The notes below the pieces were generated by a model, which was given only the letters and a program-made list of their open reading frames with translations, did no database searches and had not been told where the DNA came from. A program made the position numbers and the translations under genes. This document shows, piece by piece, positions 35,582 to 43,773 of a DNA stretch of 64,000 nucleotides. The stretch is from Streptomyces venezuelae ATCC 10712 (GTDB taxonomy: Bacteria > Actinomycetota > Actinomycetes > Streptomycetales > Streptomycetaceae), in NCBI RefSeq assembly GCF_008639165.1, contig NZ_CP029197.1, positions 1,116,001-1,180,000 on the forward strand. Reading direction: 5' to 3'. Position 1 is the first letter of the stretch. Every line of letters starts with the position of its first letter.

Positions 35582-35889
35582 CGGGTGGGACCGCCTTTCT
35601 CCTGCGTTGCCTGCCGGTGCACGGCAAGCGAGGCCGTACGAGTGAATCGACAGGGTACTGCCCGTTCGGGGACATGACCTCGCGCGGCCGAGGCAAAGAT
35701 CACGGGAGCTCGCCGCGGAGGACTCCTCTAGCGCACGCCGGGCAATTCGCCACTCGACAGCCCGTTCGACGTCGGCCGGTCAAGTGAAATCGCCCGTTTT
35801 TCACTCGATTGCACCTTTAGTCACATAGATACTTGCTGTGAACTTGGAAGGACTCATGGTGACTGTCCCCTCAACCAGGAGAACAACCA
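35582..35889. other. intergenic region with AT-rich promoter and small hairpin
   Basis: The 308-bp gap separates divergent genes. The stretch 35775-35840 is strikingly AT-rich. It holds a 7-bp inverted repeat (AGTGAAA 35783-35789 and TTTCACT 35799-35805), and a candidate -10 hexamer TAGATA at 35826-35831 for the rightward genes. No good -35 is seen at normal spacing. No gene is recognised. Confidence 0.5.
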
Positions 35890-36084
35890 ATGATCCTGTC
35901 CATCTCAGGCGTGGTCCTGCTCGGCATCATCTGCTTCCTGTTCTTCAAGAAGGACGGGATGAAGGCCTCGCACGCCCTCGTCAGCGCGCTGTTCGGCTTC
36001 TACCTCGCGGGGACCGCCATCGCCCCGAGCATCACGGCGGGCGGGCAGAGCCTCGCCGGCCTCCTGGGCGGGATCAAGTTCTGA
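35890..36084 (+). CDS. small two-helix membrane protein upstream of FtsK-like ATPase
   Basis: A 64-residue protein with a first membrane helix at about 2-19, a Lys-containing turn (FFKKDGMKAS) and a second helix at about 27-46, ending in a Gly-rich tail. An AGGAGA ribosome site lies seven bases before the ATG. It is followed 37 bp later by the FtsK-like ATPase gene, and the two probably form an operon. No function is known to me; a membrane partner of that ATPase is the simplest guess. Confidence 0.85.
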   Translation: MILSISGVVLLGIICFLFFKKDGMKASHALVSALFGFYLAGTAIAPSITAGGQSLAGLLGGIKF

Positions 36085-36121
36085 CGCCCTCCAGTCCCTT
36101 CCACCACCTCAGGAGTACTTC

Positions 36122-37768
36122 GTGGCCCGGCGACCACTCCCCCGCATTCTGAGCAGCGGCAGCGCACAGATCGCTCGCAGTCGAGAGATCGCGCGCACGG
36201 CCGCCGACAGCGCCACCGACGTGCTCCATCCCCTGATCACGGTCTCCCGTGGTCTGCGGAAACTGGCCGCCCTCGCGCGCGCCAAGTGGGCCGCGACCCC
36301 CAAGGAACGGCGTGGTCCCACGCTGCTCCTGGTCGCGGCCTGCGTCCTGGTCGTCGCCCTCGTGCCGTACGGGCCGCTCCTGGCCCTCGTCACGCTCATG
36401 GCCGCGGCCGCGTGGAAGGGACGCGAGCGCCCGGTCGTCAAGACCGGGCCCGACGACGCGGAGATCGCCCGGCTCAAGGGCCTGTACGAGGCCCTCGTGC
36501 CGTACTTCTCCGTGCCCGAGGACCCCGCGCCGCTCTTCGCCCACGGCGGTGACTGGAGCGGCGCCTTCGCGGAGTACGCCTTCGACGGCGACGGCCGGCT
36601 CACCCGGCTGCGGATCACCTACCCCCCGTACTTCACCGACGGCGAGCCCGCCGCACGCGCGCGTATCGAGCAGCTGCTGCACGCCAAGTCCGGGCGCGGC
36701 CGCGAGTACCGCTTCGACTGGGACGAGGAGGGCAACCGGCTCGTCATGAGCGTGCTGCCCGCCCTGCCCACCACCATCGCGGCCCAGCGCTTCGTCACGG
36801 TGCCGGGCGAGACCGTCCTGGGCTTCACCGACGCGGACGCCGTCCAGCGGACCGTGCCCGTCGTCGCGGCGGACGGCACCGAGGACGCGCCGGCCGTGGT
36901 CTGGCGCACCGGGCCCCGCTCCACCGAGCCGCACCTGCTGGCCGTCGGCCAGCCCGGCAGCGGCACCACCTCCCTGCTGCGCTCGATCGCGCTCCAGGCC
37001 CTCCCCCACGGCGACGTGCTGATCGTCGACGGCGGCGGCACCGGCGAGTACGCCTGCCTCACCGGCCGTGACGGCGTCCTGGCCGTCGAGTGCGGGCTCT
37101 CGGGCTCGCTGACCAGCCTGGAGTGGGCGGCGCACGAGACGGAGCGGCGGCTCATCGCCGCCAACCGGGCCCGGCAGGCGGGCCACCCGGCGCCCGAGGA
37201 CACCCGCAGGCCGCTGTGGATCCTGCTCGACCGGCCCGGCGTCCTCGGTCACCTGGCCGCCGCCGACGGCCGCCCCGACCCGCAGGAGCTGCTCCAGGTG
37301 CCGCTGCGGCACGGGCGCGCGGCCCAGGTCACGGTGGTGGTCGCCGAGCAGTTCGACAGCGCGGACACACTGAGCGAGGCGGTACGGACCCACACCCGGG
37401 CCCGGATCGTGCTCGGGCCCGCCACGCCGGAGCAGATCGCGGCCGTCCTCGGCGCCGAGCCGCACACCACGCCGACGCCCCAGGTCCCCGCCGGGCGCGG
37501 GTACGCGCGCCTGGGCACCGGGCCGGTGCTGCGCCTCCAGGTGCCGGCCACGCCCGACCCGTACGACGACGCGACGAGCGAGGCGCACCGGCAGGCGGTC
37601 CTCGAGCTGCTCCCGGAGCGGCGGGCGGCGACGACCATGGCGATCGCGACCGTCACCGCGCCGGAACCGGCACGGACCGTCGCCGCGCCGGAACCGGCCC
37701 CCGCGCCGCGCGCCGAGCCGGAGCCCGGCCCGGCCCCCCTGCACGCCCCGGTCCCCGCGGAGGGCTGA
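36122..37768 (+). CDS. FtsK/SpoIIIE-like membrane ATPase with degenerate P-loop
   Basis: A 548-residue protein with a basic N-terminus, a hydrophobic hairpin at about 60-95, a middle domain, and a RecA-like domain resembling FtsK/SpoIIIE ATPases. The nucleotide loop reads GQPGSGTTSLLRS near residues 279-291, with Thr where the catalytic Walker A Lys belongs. VLIVDGGG and LWILLDRP strands follow. The C-terminus is a Pro/Ala/Glu-rich tail. The GTG at 36122 has AGGAG six bases upstream. ATP binding without normal hydrolysis, or a structural role, is possible. It may be the counterpart of S. coelicolor SCO1416, as recalled. Confidence 0.8.
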   Translation: MARRPLPRILSSGSAQIARSREIARTAADSATDVLHPLITVSRGLRKLAALARAKWAATPKERRGPTLLLVAACVLVVALVPYGPLLALVTLMAAAAWKGRERPVVKTGPDDAEIARLKGLYEALVPYFSVPEDPAPLFAHGGDWSGAFAEYAFDGDGRLTRLRITYPPYFTDGEPAARARIEQLLHAKSGRGREYRFDWDEEGNRLVMSVLPALPTTIAAQRFVTVPGETVLGFTDADAVQRTVPVVAADGTEDAPAVVWRTGPRSTEPHLLAVGQPGSGTTSLLRSIALQALPHGDVLIVDGGGTGEYACLTGRDGVLAVECGLSGSLTSLEWAAHETERRLIAANRARQAGHPAPEDTRRPLWILLDRPGVLGHLAAADGRPDPQELLQVPLRHGRAAQVTVVVAEQFDSADTLSEAVRTHTRARIVLGPATPEQIAAVLGAEPHTTPTPQVPAGRGYARLGTGPVLRLQVPATPDPYDDATSEAHRQAVLELLPERRAATTMAIATVTAPEPARTVAAPEPAPAPRAEPEPGPAPLHAPVPAEG

Positions 37769-37775
37769 CCCGCAC

Positions 37776-37824
37776 GTGCGAAGAGGCCGGTACGGACCCC
37801 AGGTCCGTACCGGCCTCTTCGCAC
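37776..37824. terminator. strong 22-bp bidirectional terminator hairpin
   Basis: Perfect 22-base arms (37776-37797 and 37803-37824) surround a five-base loop. The hairpin starts eight bases after the FtsK-like stop and sits before the end of the convergent MocR gene, so it should stop both transcripts. Confidence 0.9.
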
Positions 37825-37865
37825 GGGGCCGTGCGCCGCACCTCCCCCGTACGGGCGCGCCGCCG

Positions 37866-39365
37866 CTACGCCACGAACGACCGGGGCGGTTCGGTGCCGC
37901 CGCCCGCGCCCGACTCGACCAGGCGGGCCGCGGCGGCCAGCCGGACGGCGGCCTCGTCGGCGACCGGGCCTCCGACCGTGAAGGGCAGCCGGACGAAGCC
38001 CTCGAAGGCACCGTCCACGCCGAAGCGGGGGCCCGAGGGGACCCGGACGCCGACCCGCTCCCCCGCCTCGGCGAGCCGGGAACCGGACAGGCCGCCGGTA
38101 CGGACCCAGAGGGTGAGCCCGCCGCGCGGCACCGAGAACTCCCACTCGGGGAGCTCCCGGCGGACGGCCGCGACGAGCGCGTCCCGGTTCTCCCTGGCCT
38201 GGTCGCGGCGGAGCGTCACCGCCTCGTCCCAGCCGCCGGTCCGCATGAGCCAGTTCACCCCGAGCTGCTCCAGGACGGGGGTGCCGAGGTCGGCGTAGGC
38301 GCGTGCGGCCACCAGCGAGCGGATGACGTCGGGGGCGGCCCGGACCCAGCCGATCCGCATGCCGGCCCAGAAGGCCTTGCTGGCGGAGCCGACCGTCAGG
38401 ACGGTGGACCCGGCCGGGTCGAAGGCGCAGACCGGCCTCGGCATCTCCACGTCGTCGTCGAGGTACAGCTCGGCCATGGTCTCGTCGACGACGAGGACCG
38501 TGCCCGCCGAGCGGGCCGCGTCGACGAGCTGCCGCCGCTGGTCCTCGTCGGCGAGGGCGCCGGTCGGGTTGTGGAAGTCGGCCACCACGTACGCGAGCCG
38601 GGGCGCCGCGTCGCGCAGCACCTGGCGCCAGCGGCCCAGGTCCCAGCTCCCGAGCCCCTCGGACATGGCGACCGGCACGAGCCGGGCCCCGGCCTCCCGC
38701 ATGAGCTGAAGGATGTTGGCGTACGAGGGGGACTCGACGGCGATGCGCTCGCCGCGGCCGGCGAAGAGGTGGCAGATCGCGTCGATGGCGCCCATGGCAC
38801 CGGTCGTGACCATGATCTGCTCGGGCATGGTGGGGATGCCGCGCGCGGTGTAGCGGTCGGCGAGCATCTGCCGCAGCGCGGGCAGCCCGGCCGGGTAGTC
38901 GCCGTGGGTGTGGGCGTAGGGCGGCAGTTCCTCCAGGGCGCCCTGGACGCCGCGGGTGAGCCAGGGCTCGGGCGCCGGAAGCGCCGCGCAGCCCAGGTCG
39001 ATCATGGAGCCGAGGGCCTCCGGGGGCAGGGGTTCGAGACCGCGCGCGGGCAGCGGGTTCCCGGCCGGTACGGCGGTCCAGCTGCCGGCCCCACGGCGGG
39101 ACTCGAGGAAGCCCTCGGCGCGGAGCGCCTCGTACGCGGCGGCCACCGTCGTACGGCTCACGGTGAGGGCGAGGGCGAGTTCCCGCTCGGCGGGCAGCCG
39201 GGCGGCGACCGGGACGCGGCCCTCCAGGACGAGCAGGCGGATGCCGTCGGCCAGGGCGCGGTACGCGGGGGGCTTGCGGCCGCCGGGTCCGGCGGGCCGC
39301 GGCTGCTGCGCCTGGAGCTGCCGGGCGAGCTGTGCGGGCCCCACCGCCGAAGTCCACTGGGCCAT
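37866..39365 (-). CDS. MocR-type (GntR-aminotransferase) transcriptional regulator
   Basis: A 499-residue fusion of an N-terminal GntR winged helix (about 30-100, containing LPAERELALALTVSRTTVAAA) and a fold-type I aminotransferase domain. The PLP-binding Lys is residue 330 in SASKAFWAG, and the cofactor-binding ADFHNPTG segment precedes it. MocR regulators sense PLP or amino compounds. It is divergent from a YczE-like membrane gene, the arrangement of the YczR subgroup, so that gene is the likely target. I chose ATG 39365; an ATG 22 codons upstream is a weak alternative. Confidence 0.92.
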   Translation of the reverse strand: MAQWTSAVGPAQLARQLQAQQPRPAGPGGRKPPAYRALADGIRLLVLEGRVPVAARLPAERELALALTVSRTTVAAAYEALRAEGFLESRRGAGSWTAVPAGNPLPARGLEPLPPEALGSMIDLGCAALPAPEPWLTRGVQGALEELPPYAHTHGDYPAGLPALRQMLADRYTARGIPTMPEQIMVTTGAMGAIDAICHLFAGRGERIAVESPSYANILQLMREAGARLVPVAMSEGLGSWDLGRWRQVLRDAAPRLAYVVADFHNPTGALADEDQRRQLVDAARSAGTVLVVDETMAELYLDDDVEMPRPVCAFDPAGSTVLTVGSASKAFWAGMRIGWVRAAPDVIRSLVAARAYADLGTPVLEQLGVNWLMRTGGWDEAVTLRRDQARENRDALVAAVRRELPEWEFSVPRGGLTLWVRTGGLSGSRLAEAGERVGVRVPSGPRFGVDGAFEGFVRLPFTVGGPVADEAAVRLAAAARLVESGAGGGTEPPRSFVA

Positions 39366-39370
39366 CGAAA

Positions 39371-39443
39371 TCAGTCCACCTTCCTCGAATTGGCCATGGT
39401 TGGCACCCGTTCCCCCGCCACAGAGTGTCATGAGTCAGTCCAC
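39371..39443. promoter_or_regulatory. paired direct repeats, candidate MocR binding sites
   Basis: TCAGTCCAC occurs twice in direct orientation, at 39371-39379 and 39435-39443, a 64-bp start-to-start distance, between the divergent MocR and YczE-like genes. On the other strand it reads GTGGACTGA, resembling the AGTGGWCTA-type sites reported for PdxR. MocR regulators typically use spaced direct repeats. Confidence 0.5.
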
Positions 39444-39466
39444 TACCACCACCCTGGGGGATCTCC

Positions 39467-40135
39467 TTGTCCATCGCCTCCGGCCTCCACGGCCGGCACC
39501 TCACCCGCCGGCTCGTCCAGCTCTACGCGGGGCTGACGCTGTACGGGGTCAGCTCGGCGCTGCTGGTGCGCAGCGGGCTCGGCCTTGAGCCCTGGGGCGT
39601 CCTCCACCAGGGCCTGGCGGAGAAGTCGGGTCTGACCATCGGCGTGGTGTCGATCATCGTCGGGGCGTTGGTGCTGCTGCTGTGGATCCCGATCCGGCAG
39701 CGGCCCGGGCTCGGGACGGTCTCCAACGTGTTCGTGATCGGCCTGGCGATGGACGGCACCCTGGCCCTCGTCCCGGACTCGCACGGCCTCGCGGTCCGTG
39801 TCCCGCTGCTGGCGGCCGGCATCGTCCTCAACGGCGTGGCCACCGGCCTGTACATCGCGGCCCGCTTCGGCCCCGGCCCCCGCGACGGCCTGATGACCGG
39901 CCTGCACCGGCTGACCGGCCGCTCCATCCGGCTGGTGCGGACGGCGATCGAGATCGCGGTGGTCGCCACGGGCTTCCTGCTCGGCGGCTCGGTCGGCGTC
40001 GGCACGGTGCTGTACGCGCTGGCGATCGGACCCCTCGCACAGTTCTTCCTGCGCTGGTTCGCCGTCCCCGAGCCGGACTCCGGAAGCACCGCGGTCGCCA
40101 CGGAGACACCGAAGCAGGCCATACTGCGGCCGTGA
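39467..40135 (+). CDS. YczE/YitT-like integral membrane protein
   Basis: A 222-residue protein with about five hydrophobic segments and the family sequence GVSSALLVRSGLGLEPWGVL near the N-terminus. GPGPRDGLMTGL follows in the middle. YczE relatives are membrane proteins of unclear transport function, and in Bacillus affect production of a secondary metabolite. The TTG at 39467 follows GGGGGA at about six bases. An ATG at 39430 is in a different frame and is not used. The stop overlaps the GTG of the GDPD gene. It is probably controlled by the divergent MocR regulator. Confidence 0.85.
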   Translation: MSIASGLHGRHLTRRLVQLYAGLTLYGVSSALLVRSGLGLEPWGVLHQGLAEKSGLTIGVVSIIVGALVLLLWIPIRQRPGLGTVSNVFVIGLAMDGTLALVPDSHGLAVRVPLLAAGIVLNGVATGLYIAARFGPGPRDGLMTGLHRLTGRSIRLVRTAIEIAVVATGFLLGGSVGVGTVLYALAIGPLAQFFLRWFAVPEPDSGSTAVATETPKQAILRP

Positions 40136-40896
40136 CTCGCGTACGCCACCCCTATCTCGACCACCCCACGCCCCTCCCGTTCGCCCATCGCGGCGGCACG
40201 GCGAACGGCCTGGAGAACACCGCGGCAGCCTTCCGCCGGGCCGCCGCCGCGGGCTACCGCTACTTCGAGACCGATGTGCACACCACGGCGGACGGGGCGC
40301 TCGTCGCCTTCCACGACGCCACCCTGGACCGGGTCACGGACGCCACGGGCCGGATCGGCGACCTGCCGTGGGCGGCGGTGCGCGAGGCCCGCGTGGCGGG
40401 CGCGGAGCCGCTGCCGCTCTTCGCCGACCTCCTGGAGGAGTTCCCCGAGGCCCGCTGGAACGTGGACCTCAAGGCCGAGGCCGCGCTGGTGCCGCTGATC
40501 GACCTGATCCGCAAGAAGCGCGCCTGGGACCGGGTCTGCGTGGGCTCCTTCACCGAGGCCCGGGTGGCGCGCGCCCAGCGGATGGCCGGACCGGAGCTGG
40601 CCACCTCGTACGGGGTGCGCGGAGTGGTCGGGCTGCGGCTGCGCTCACTCGGCATCCCGGCGGCGGTACGGGCCGGGGCGATCGCCGCGCAGGTCCCGGA
40701 GCGCCAGGGCGGCATCCCGGTGGTGGACCGCCGGTTCGTCCGGGCGGCGCACGCGCGCGGGCTCCAGGTCCACGTCTGGACGGTGAACGATCCCGCCCGT
40801 ATGAACGCTCTCCTCGACCTCGGCGTGGATGGCATCATGACCGATCAACTGGAGACGCTGCGCTCGGTGCTGACCGAGCGGGGTGTGTGGGTCTGA
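40132..40896 (+). CDS. glycerophosphodiester phosphodiesterase
   Basis: A 254-residue GDPD TIM-barrel enzyme. The motifs FAHRGG and LENT near the N-terminus, then ETDVHTTADG with FHD, form the metal and phosphate site. The C-terminal HVWTVNDPARM is also typical. It hydrolyses glycerophosphodiesters to glycerol-3-phosphate and an alcohol. No signal peptide is present, so it is cytoplasmic. The GTG overlaps the YczE-like stop as GTGA, coupling the two. Confidence 0.94.
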   Translation: MTRVRHPYLDHPTPLPFAHRGGTANGLENTAAAFRRAAAAGYRYFETDVHTTADGALVAFHDATLDRVTDATGRIGDLPWAAVREARVAGAEPLPLFADLLEEFPEARWNVDLKAEAALVPLIDLIRKKRAWDRVCVGSFTEARVARAQRMAGPELATSYGVRGVVGLRLRSLGIPAAVRAGAIAAQVPERQGGIPVVDRRFVRAAHARGLQVHVWTVNDPARMNALLDLGVDGIMTDQLETLRSVLTERGVWV

Positions 40897-40966
40897 GCGC
40901 GCGTTCCGGTGACATCCGCCCCGGAGCACCGGGGCGGAGCACGGGGACGAACGAGGGGGCGCGGCC

Positions 40967-42337
40967 TTGACCGCTGGAACCACCGAACCGGAGGAGTACG
41001 CCGCGGATCCCGCCGCACGCAAGCGGGAACAGCGGGGCTGGTACTTCTACGACTTCGCGTGCTCGGTGTACTCGACGAGCGTCCTGACCGTGTTCCTCGG
41101 CCCGTACCTGACCTCGGTGGCCAAGGCGGCCGCCGACGCGGAGGGCTATGTCCATCCGCTCGGGATACCCGTGCGGGCCGGCTCGCTCTTCGCGTACGCC
41201 GTGTCGGCCTCGATCGTGGTCGCGGTCCTGGTGATGCCGCTGGTCGGCGCGGTCGCGGACCGTACGGGCCGGAAGAAGCCGCTGCTCGCGGCGGCGGCCT
41301 ACGTGGGAGCGACGGCCACCGCGGCGATGTTCTTCCTGGCGGGCGAGCGGTATCTGCTCGGGGCGTTCCTGCTGATCGTGGCGAACGCCTCGATCTCGGT
41401 GTCGATGGTGCTCTACAACGCCTATCTGCCGCAGATCGCCGAGCCCGACGAACGGGACGCGGTCTCCTCGCGCGGCTGGGCCTTCGGCTACACGTCGGGC
41501 GCCCTCGTCCTCGTGCTGAACCTGGTCCTGTACTCCGGCCACGACTCCTTCGGCCTCACGGAGGGCGAGGCGGTGCGGATCTGCCTGGCCTCCGCGGGCG
41601 TCTGGTGGGGCGCCTTCACGGTCGTGCCGCTGCGGCGGCTGCGGGACCGGCGGCTCGGCCCGGAGGCCGGTGGCGGGGCCGGTGGGGGCGGGGTGGGCAG
41701 CGGCTGGCGGCAGCTGCGGGCGACCCTGAAGGACATGCGCCGGCATCCGCTGACGCTCTCCTTCCTCCTCGCCTACCTGGTCTACAACGACGGCGTGCAG
41801 ACGGTGATCTCGCAGGCCTCGGTGTTCGGCTCGGAGGAGCTGGGCCTCGACCAGACCACCCTCATCACGGCGGTCCTGCTGGTGCAGGTGCTCGCGGTGG
41901 CGGGGGCGCTCGGGATGGGACGACTCGCCCGGTCGTACGGCGCCAAGCGGACGATTCTGGGATCGCTCGCGGTGTGGACCCTGATCCTCGTGGCGGGCTA
42001 TCTCCTGCCCGCCGACGCGCCGGTGTTCTTCTTCTGTCTGGCCGCCGCGATCGGCCTCGTCCTGGGCGGAAGCCAGGCCCTGTCGCGTTCGCTGTTCTCG
42101 CATCTGGTGCCGCGCGGCAAGGAGGCGGAGTACTTCTCGGCGTACGAGATGAGCGATCGGGGGCTCAGCTGGCTGGGTCCGCTCGTGTTCGGTCTCGCGT
42201 ATCAGCTGACCGGGAGCTACCGGGATGCCATCATCTCCCTGGTGATCTTCTTCGTGGTCGGCTTCACCCTGCTCGCGCGGGTCCCGGTGCGGCGCGCGGT
42301 GGCGGCCGCGGGGAACCCCATACCGGACCGAATTTAG
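40967..42337 (+). CDS. MFS transporter (UMF1/Atg22-type)
   Basis: A 456-residue, roughly 12-helix major facilitator. The N-terminal RGWYFYDFACSVYSTSVLT is a hallmark of the UMF1/Atg22-like group, and the DRTGRKKP loop between helices 2 and 3 is the MFS signature. A Gly-rich cytoplasmic loop lies near 235-245. Substrates of this group are unclear; Atg22 exports amino acids from vacuoles. The TTG at 40967 follows GAGGGGG at about seven bases. It ends before the rbpA promoter region. Confidence 0.9.
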   Translation: MTAGTTEPEEYAADPAARKREQRGWYFYDFACSVYSTSVLTVFLGPYLTSVAKAAADAEGYVHPLGIPVRAGSLFAYAVSASIVVAVLVMPLVGAVADRTGRKKPLLAAAAYVGATATAAMFFLAGERYLLGAFLLIVANASISVSMVLYNAYLPQIAEPDERDAVSSRGWAFGYTSGALVLVLNLVLYSGHDSFGLTEGEAVRICLASAGVWWGAFTVVPLRRLRDRRLGPEAGGGAGGGGVGSGWRQLRATLKDMRRHPLTLSFLLAYLVYNDGVQTVISQASVFGSEELGLDQTTLITAVLLVQVLAVAGALGMGRLARSYGAKRTILGSLAVWTLILVAGYLLPADAPVFFFCLAAAIGLVLGGSQALSRSLFSHLVPRGKEAEYFSAYEMSDRGLSWLGPLVFGLAYQLTGSYRDAIISLVIFFVVGFTLLARVPVRRAVAAAGNPIPDRI

Positions 42338-42363
42338 ACGTGGCAGTGAAAGGGCGGTAGTGT
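42334..42363 (+). promoter_or_regulatory. possible vegetative promoter upstream of rbpA
   Basis: TTAGAC (42334-42339) and TAGTGT (42358-42363) with 18-bp spacing overlap the end of the MFS gene. They would give rbpA a second, longer transcript. The match is moderate. Confidence 0.35.
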
Positions 42364-42420
42364 ACGCGTTTGGCCTGCCAGGCGGACCGTTACTGCGTGC
42401 TGCTTTGGTGAAGACACCGG

Positions 42421-42444
42421 GTCACATCTGCCGTCAGATGTGAC
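42421..42444. promoter_or_regulatory. perfect 10-bp inverted repeat upstream of rbpA
   Basis: GTCACATCTG and CAGATGTGAC are separated by CCGT. No T tract follows in the forward direction, so a regulatory or attenuating role is as likely as termination of the MFS transcript. It sits between the two candidate rbpA promoters. Confidence 0.45.
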
Positions 42445-42504
42445 AAAACGGGCACTGGTGGGTACAACAAGGGGCGGCACGACGGGCGACGCATGACCCG
42501 GCAC

Positions 42505-42532
42505 GGGAATCTTTACCGCCGACCGGACGTTG
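42505..42532 (+). promoter_or_regulatory. SigR-type promoter of rbpA
   Basis: GGGAAT (42505-42510), an 18-bp spacer and GTTG (42529-42532) match the SigR consensus GGGAAT-N18-GTT exactly. The predicted start is near 42540, about 50 bases before the rbpA ATG. In S. coelicolor rbpA is known to be induced by thiol-oxidative stress through SigR. Confidence 0.85.
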
Positions 42533-42592
42533 ACCGGATAACGACGACAGCGACACCTGTCCTGTGGGCGACAAGCCCGGGAGGCACGATTC

Positions 42593-42967
42593 ATGAGTGA
42601 GCGAGCTCTTCGCGGCACGCGCCTCGTGGTGACGAGCTACGAGACCGACCGCGGCATCGATCTGGCCCCGCGCCAGGCCGTGGAGTACGCATGCGAGAAG
42701 GGCCATCGTTTTGAGATGCCCTTCTCGGTGGAAGCGGAAATTCCGCCGGAGTGGGAGTGCAAGGTCTGCGGAATCCAGGCACTCCTGGTGGACGGGGACG
42801 GACCTGAGGAGAAGAAGGGCAAGCCTGCGCGTACGCACTGGGACATGCTCATGGAGCGACGCACCCGCGAGGAGCTGGAGGAGGTCCTCGCCGAAAGGCT
42901 GGCCGTCCTGCGTTCCGGCGCCATGAACATCGCCGTGCATCCGCGCGACAGCCGCAAGTCCGCCTAG
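42593..42967 (+). CDS. rbpA: RNA polymerase-binding protein RbpA
   Basis: A 124-residue RbpA. The core domain contains RGIDLAPRQAVEYACEKGH and PPEWECKVCG. The basic linker KKGKPARTHWDM contacts DNA, and the C-terminal helix RRTREELEEVLAERLAVLR binds the principal sigma factor. RbpA stabilises the HrdB holoenzyme and open complex and supports growth and rifampicin tolerance. GGGAGG lies about eight bases before the ATG. A SigR promoter precedes it and a strong terminator follows. S. coelicolor homologue SCO1421, as recalled. Confidence 0.97.
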   Translation: MSERALRGTRLVVTSYETDRGIDLAPRQAVEYACEKGHRFEMPFSVEAEIPPEWECKVCGIQALLVDGDGPEEKKGKPARTHWDMLMERRTREELEEVLAERLAVLRSGAMNIAVHPRDSRKSA

Positions 42968-42987
42968 CGGACCCACCGGAACCATCA

Positions 42988-43034
42988 ACGCCGCGGGGCC
43001 CGGTACACGCACTGTGTACCGGGCCCCGCGGCGT
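42988..43034 (+). terminator. rbpA terminator
   Basis: Perfect 21-base arms (42988-43008 and 43014-43034) surround a five-base loop and are followed by TTTCC. The hairpin starts 21 bases after the rbpA stop. Confidence 0.9.
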
Positions 43035-43042
43035 TTCCGTGC

Positions 43043-43102
43043 CCGCCCGTCTCCCTGCCCCGCCCCCCGCCGAGGCGTGGGGCGGGGCAGGGAGACGGGC
43101 GG
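43043..43102 (-). terminator. fxsA terminator hairpin
   Basis: Perfect 24-base arms (43043-43066 and 43079-43102) surround a 12-base loop, five bases beyond the fxsA stop on the minus strand. Together with the rbpA hairpin it separates two convergent genes. Confidence 0.8.
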
Positions 43103-43106
43103 TAGG

Positions 43107-43700
43107 TCAGGGAAGCAGCGGCGGGCGGGGCTCGTCGGCCCGGCGCGGGCCCTGGGCGGCGTCCTCACGGATGACCTCACCCTGGACCACCTTGCCGTCC
43201 GGACGGTGGATACGGGCCTGCTGGAAGGCGTCCTGGAGGCTGCCGGGAGGCGCCGCCGCCATCCGCCGCTCGGCGGCCCGGTCCGCGTACCGCCCGAGGA
43301 GCGAGCGGACCGGCGGCACGAGAAGCAGCAGGCCGAGCGCGTCCGAGATCAGGCCCGGGATCATCAGCAGCAGACCGCCGAGCATCAGGAAGCCGTTGCG
43401 GTCCTCCGCGCCGGTCCGCTCCGGCGCCGTCGGCATCGTGCCCGCCTGCGCGGCGGCCTGGGCCTGCTGGAAGGTCGAGGTGAGGTTGCGGAAGGCGCGG
43501 CGGCCCGCCCGCTTCATGACGGCGGCACCGAGCACGATGCCGCCGACGAGCAGGAGGAAGACCGTCAGTCCGCCCGCCGCGTCCGCCACCACCGTGAGCA
43601 GCCAGATCTCGAGGACCAGCCAGGCGGCGACGCCGAGCGGGAGGAACGTACGCGCGCGTGAGCGCTTGGGGGCGAGGGGAGGCGGTGCGCCGGTCGTCAT
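43107..43700 (-). CDS. fxsA: FxsA-family membrane protein
   Basis: A 197-residue FxsA-type inner membrane protein. Hydrophobic segments lie at about 19-34 and 40-60, with a further pair in GFLMLGGLLLMIPGLISDALGL near 100-125. This last segment is the family signature. The rest is a cytoplasmic, charged tail. FxsA of E. coli suppresses F exclusion of phage T7 when overproduced; the native role is unknown. The ATG at 43700 is the only good start. Confidence 0.9.
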   Translation of the reverse strand: MTTGAPPPLAPKRSRARTFLPLGVAAWLVLEIWLLTVVADAAGGLTVFLLLVGGIVLGAAVMKRAGRRAFRNLTSTFQQAQAAAQAGTMPTAPERTGAEDRNGFLMLGGLLLMIPGLISDALGLLLLVPPVRSLLGRYADRAAERRMAAAPPGSLQDAFQQARIHRPDGKVVQGEVIREDAAQGPRRADEPRPPLLP

Positions 43701-43773
43701 GGTCCCCAGTGTGCCTGGCGCCCCGCCGGAACGTCGTAAAGGACGGATCAGTACGGGACGCCCGCGCGGGAGG

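Noticed and set aside
39430..39588. Gene starting at ATG 39430 in the MocR-YczE gap
   Set aside because: It is out of frame with the YczE-like membrane protein, is short, and becomes Pro/Arg-rich. The TTG at 39467 with a good ribosome site gives the conserved product.
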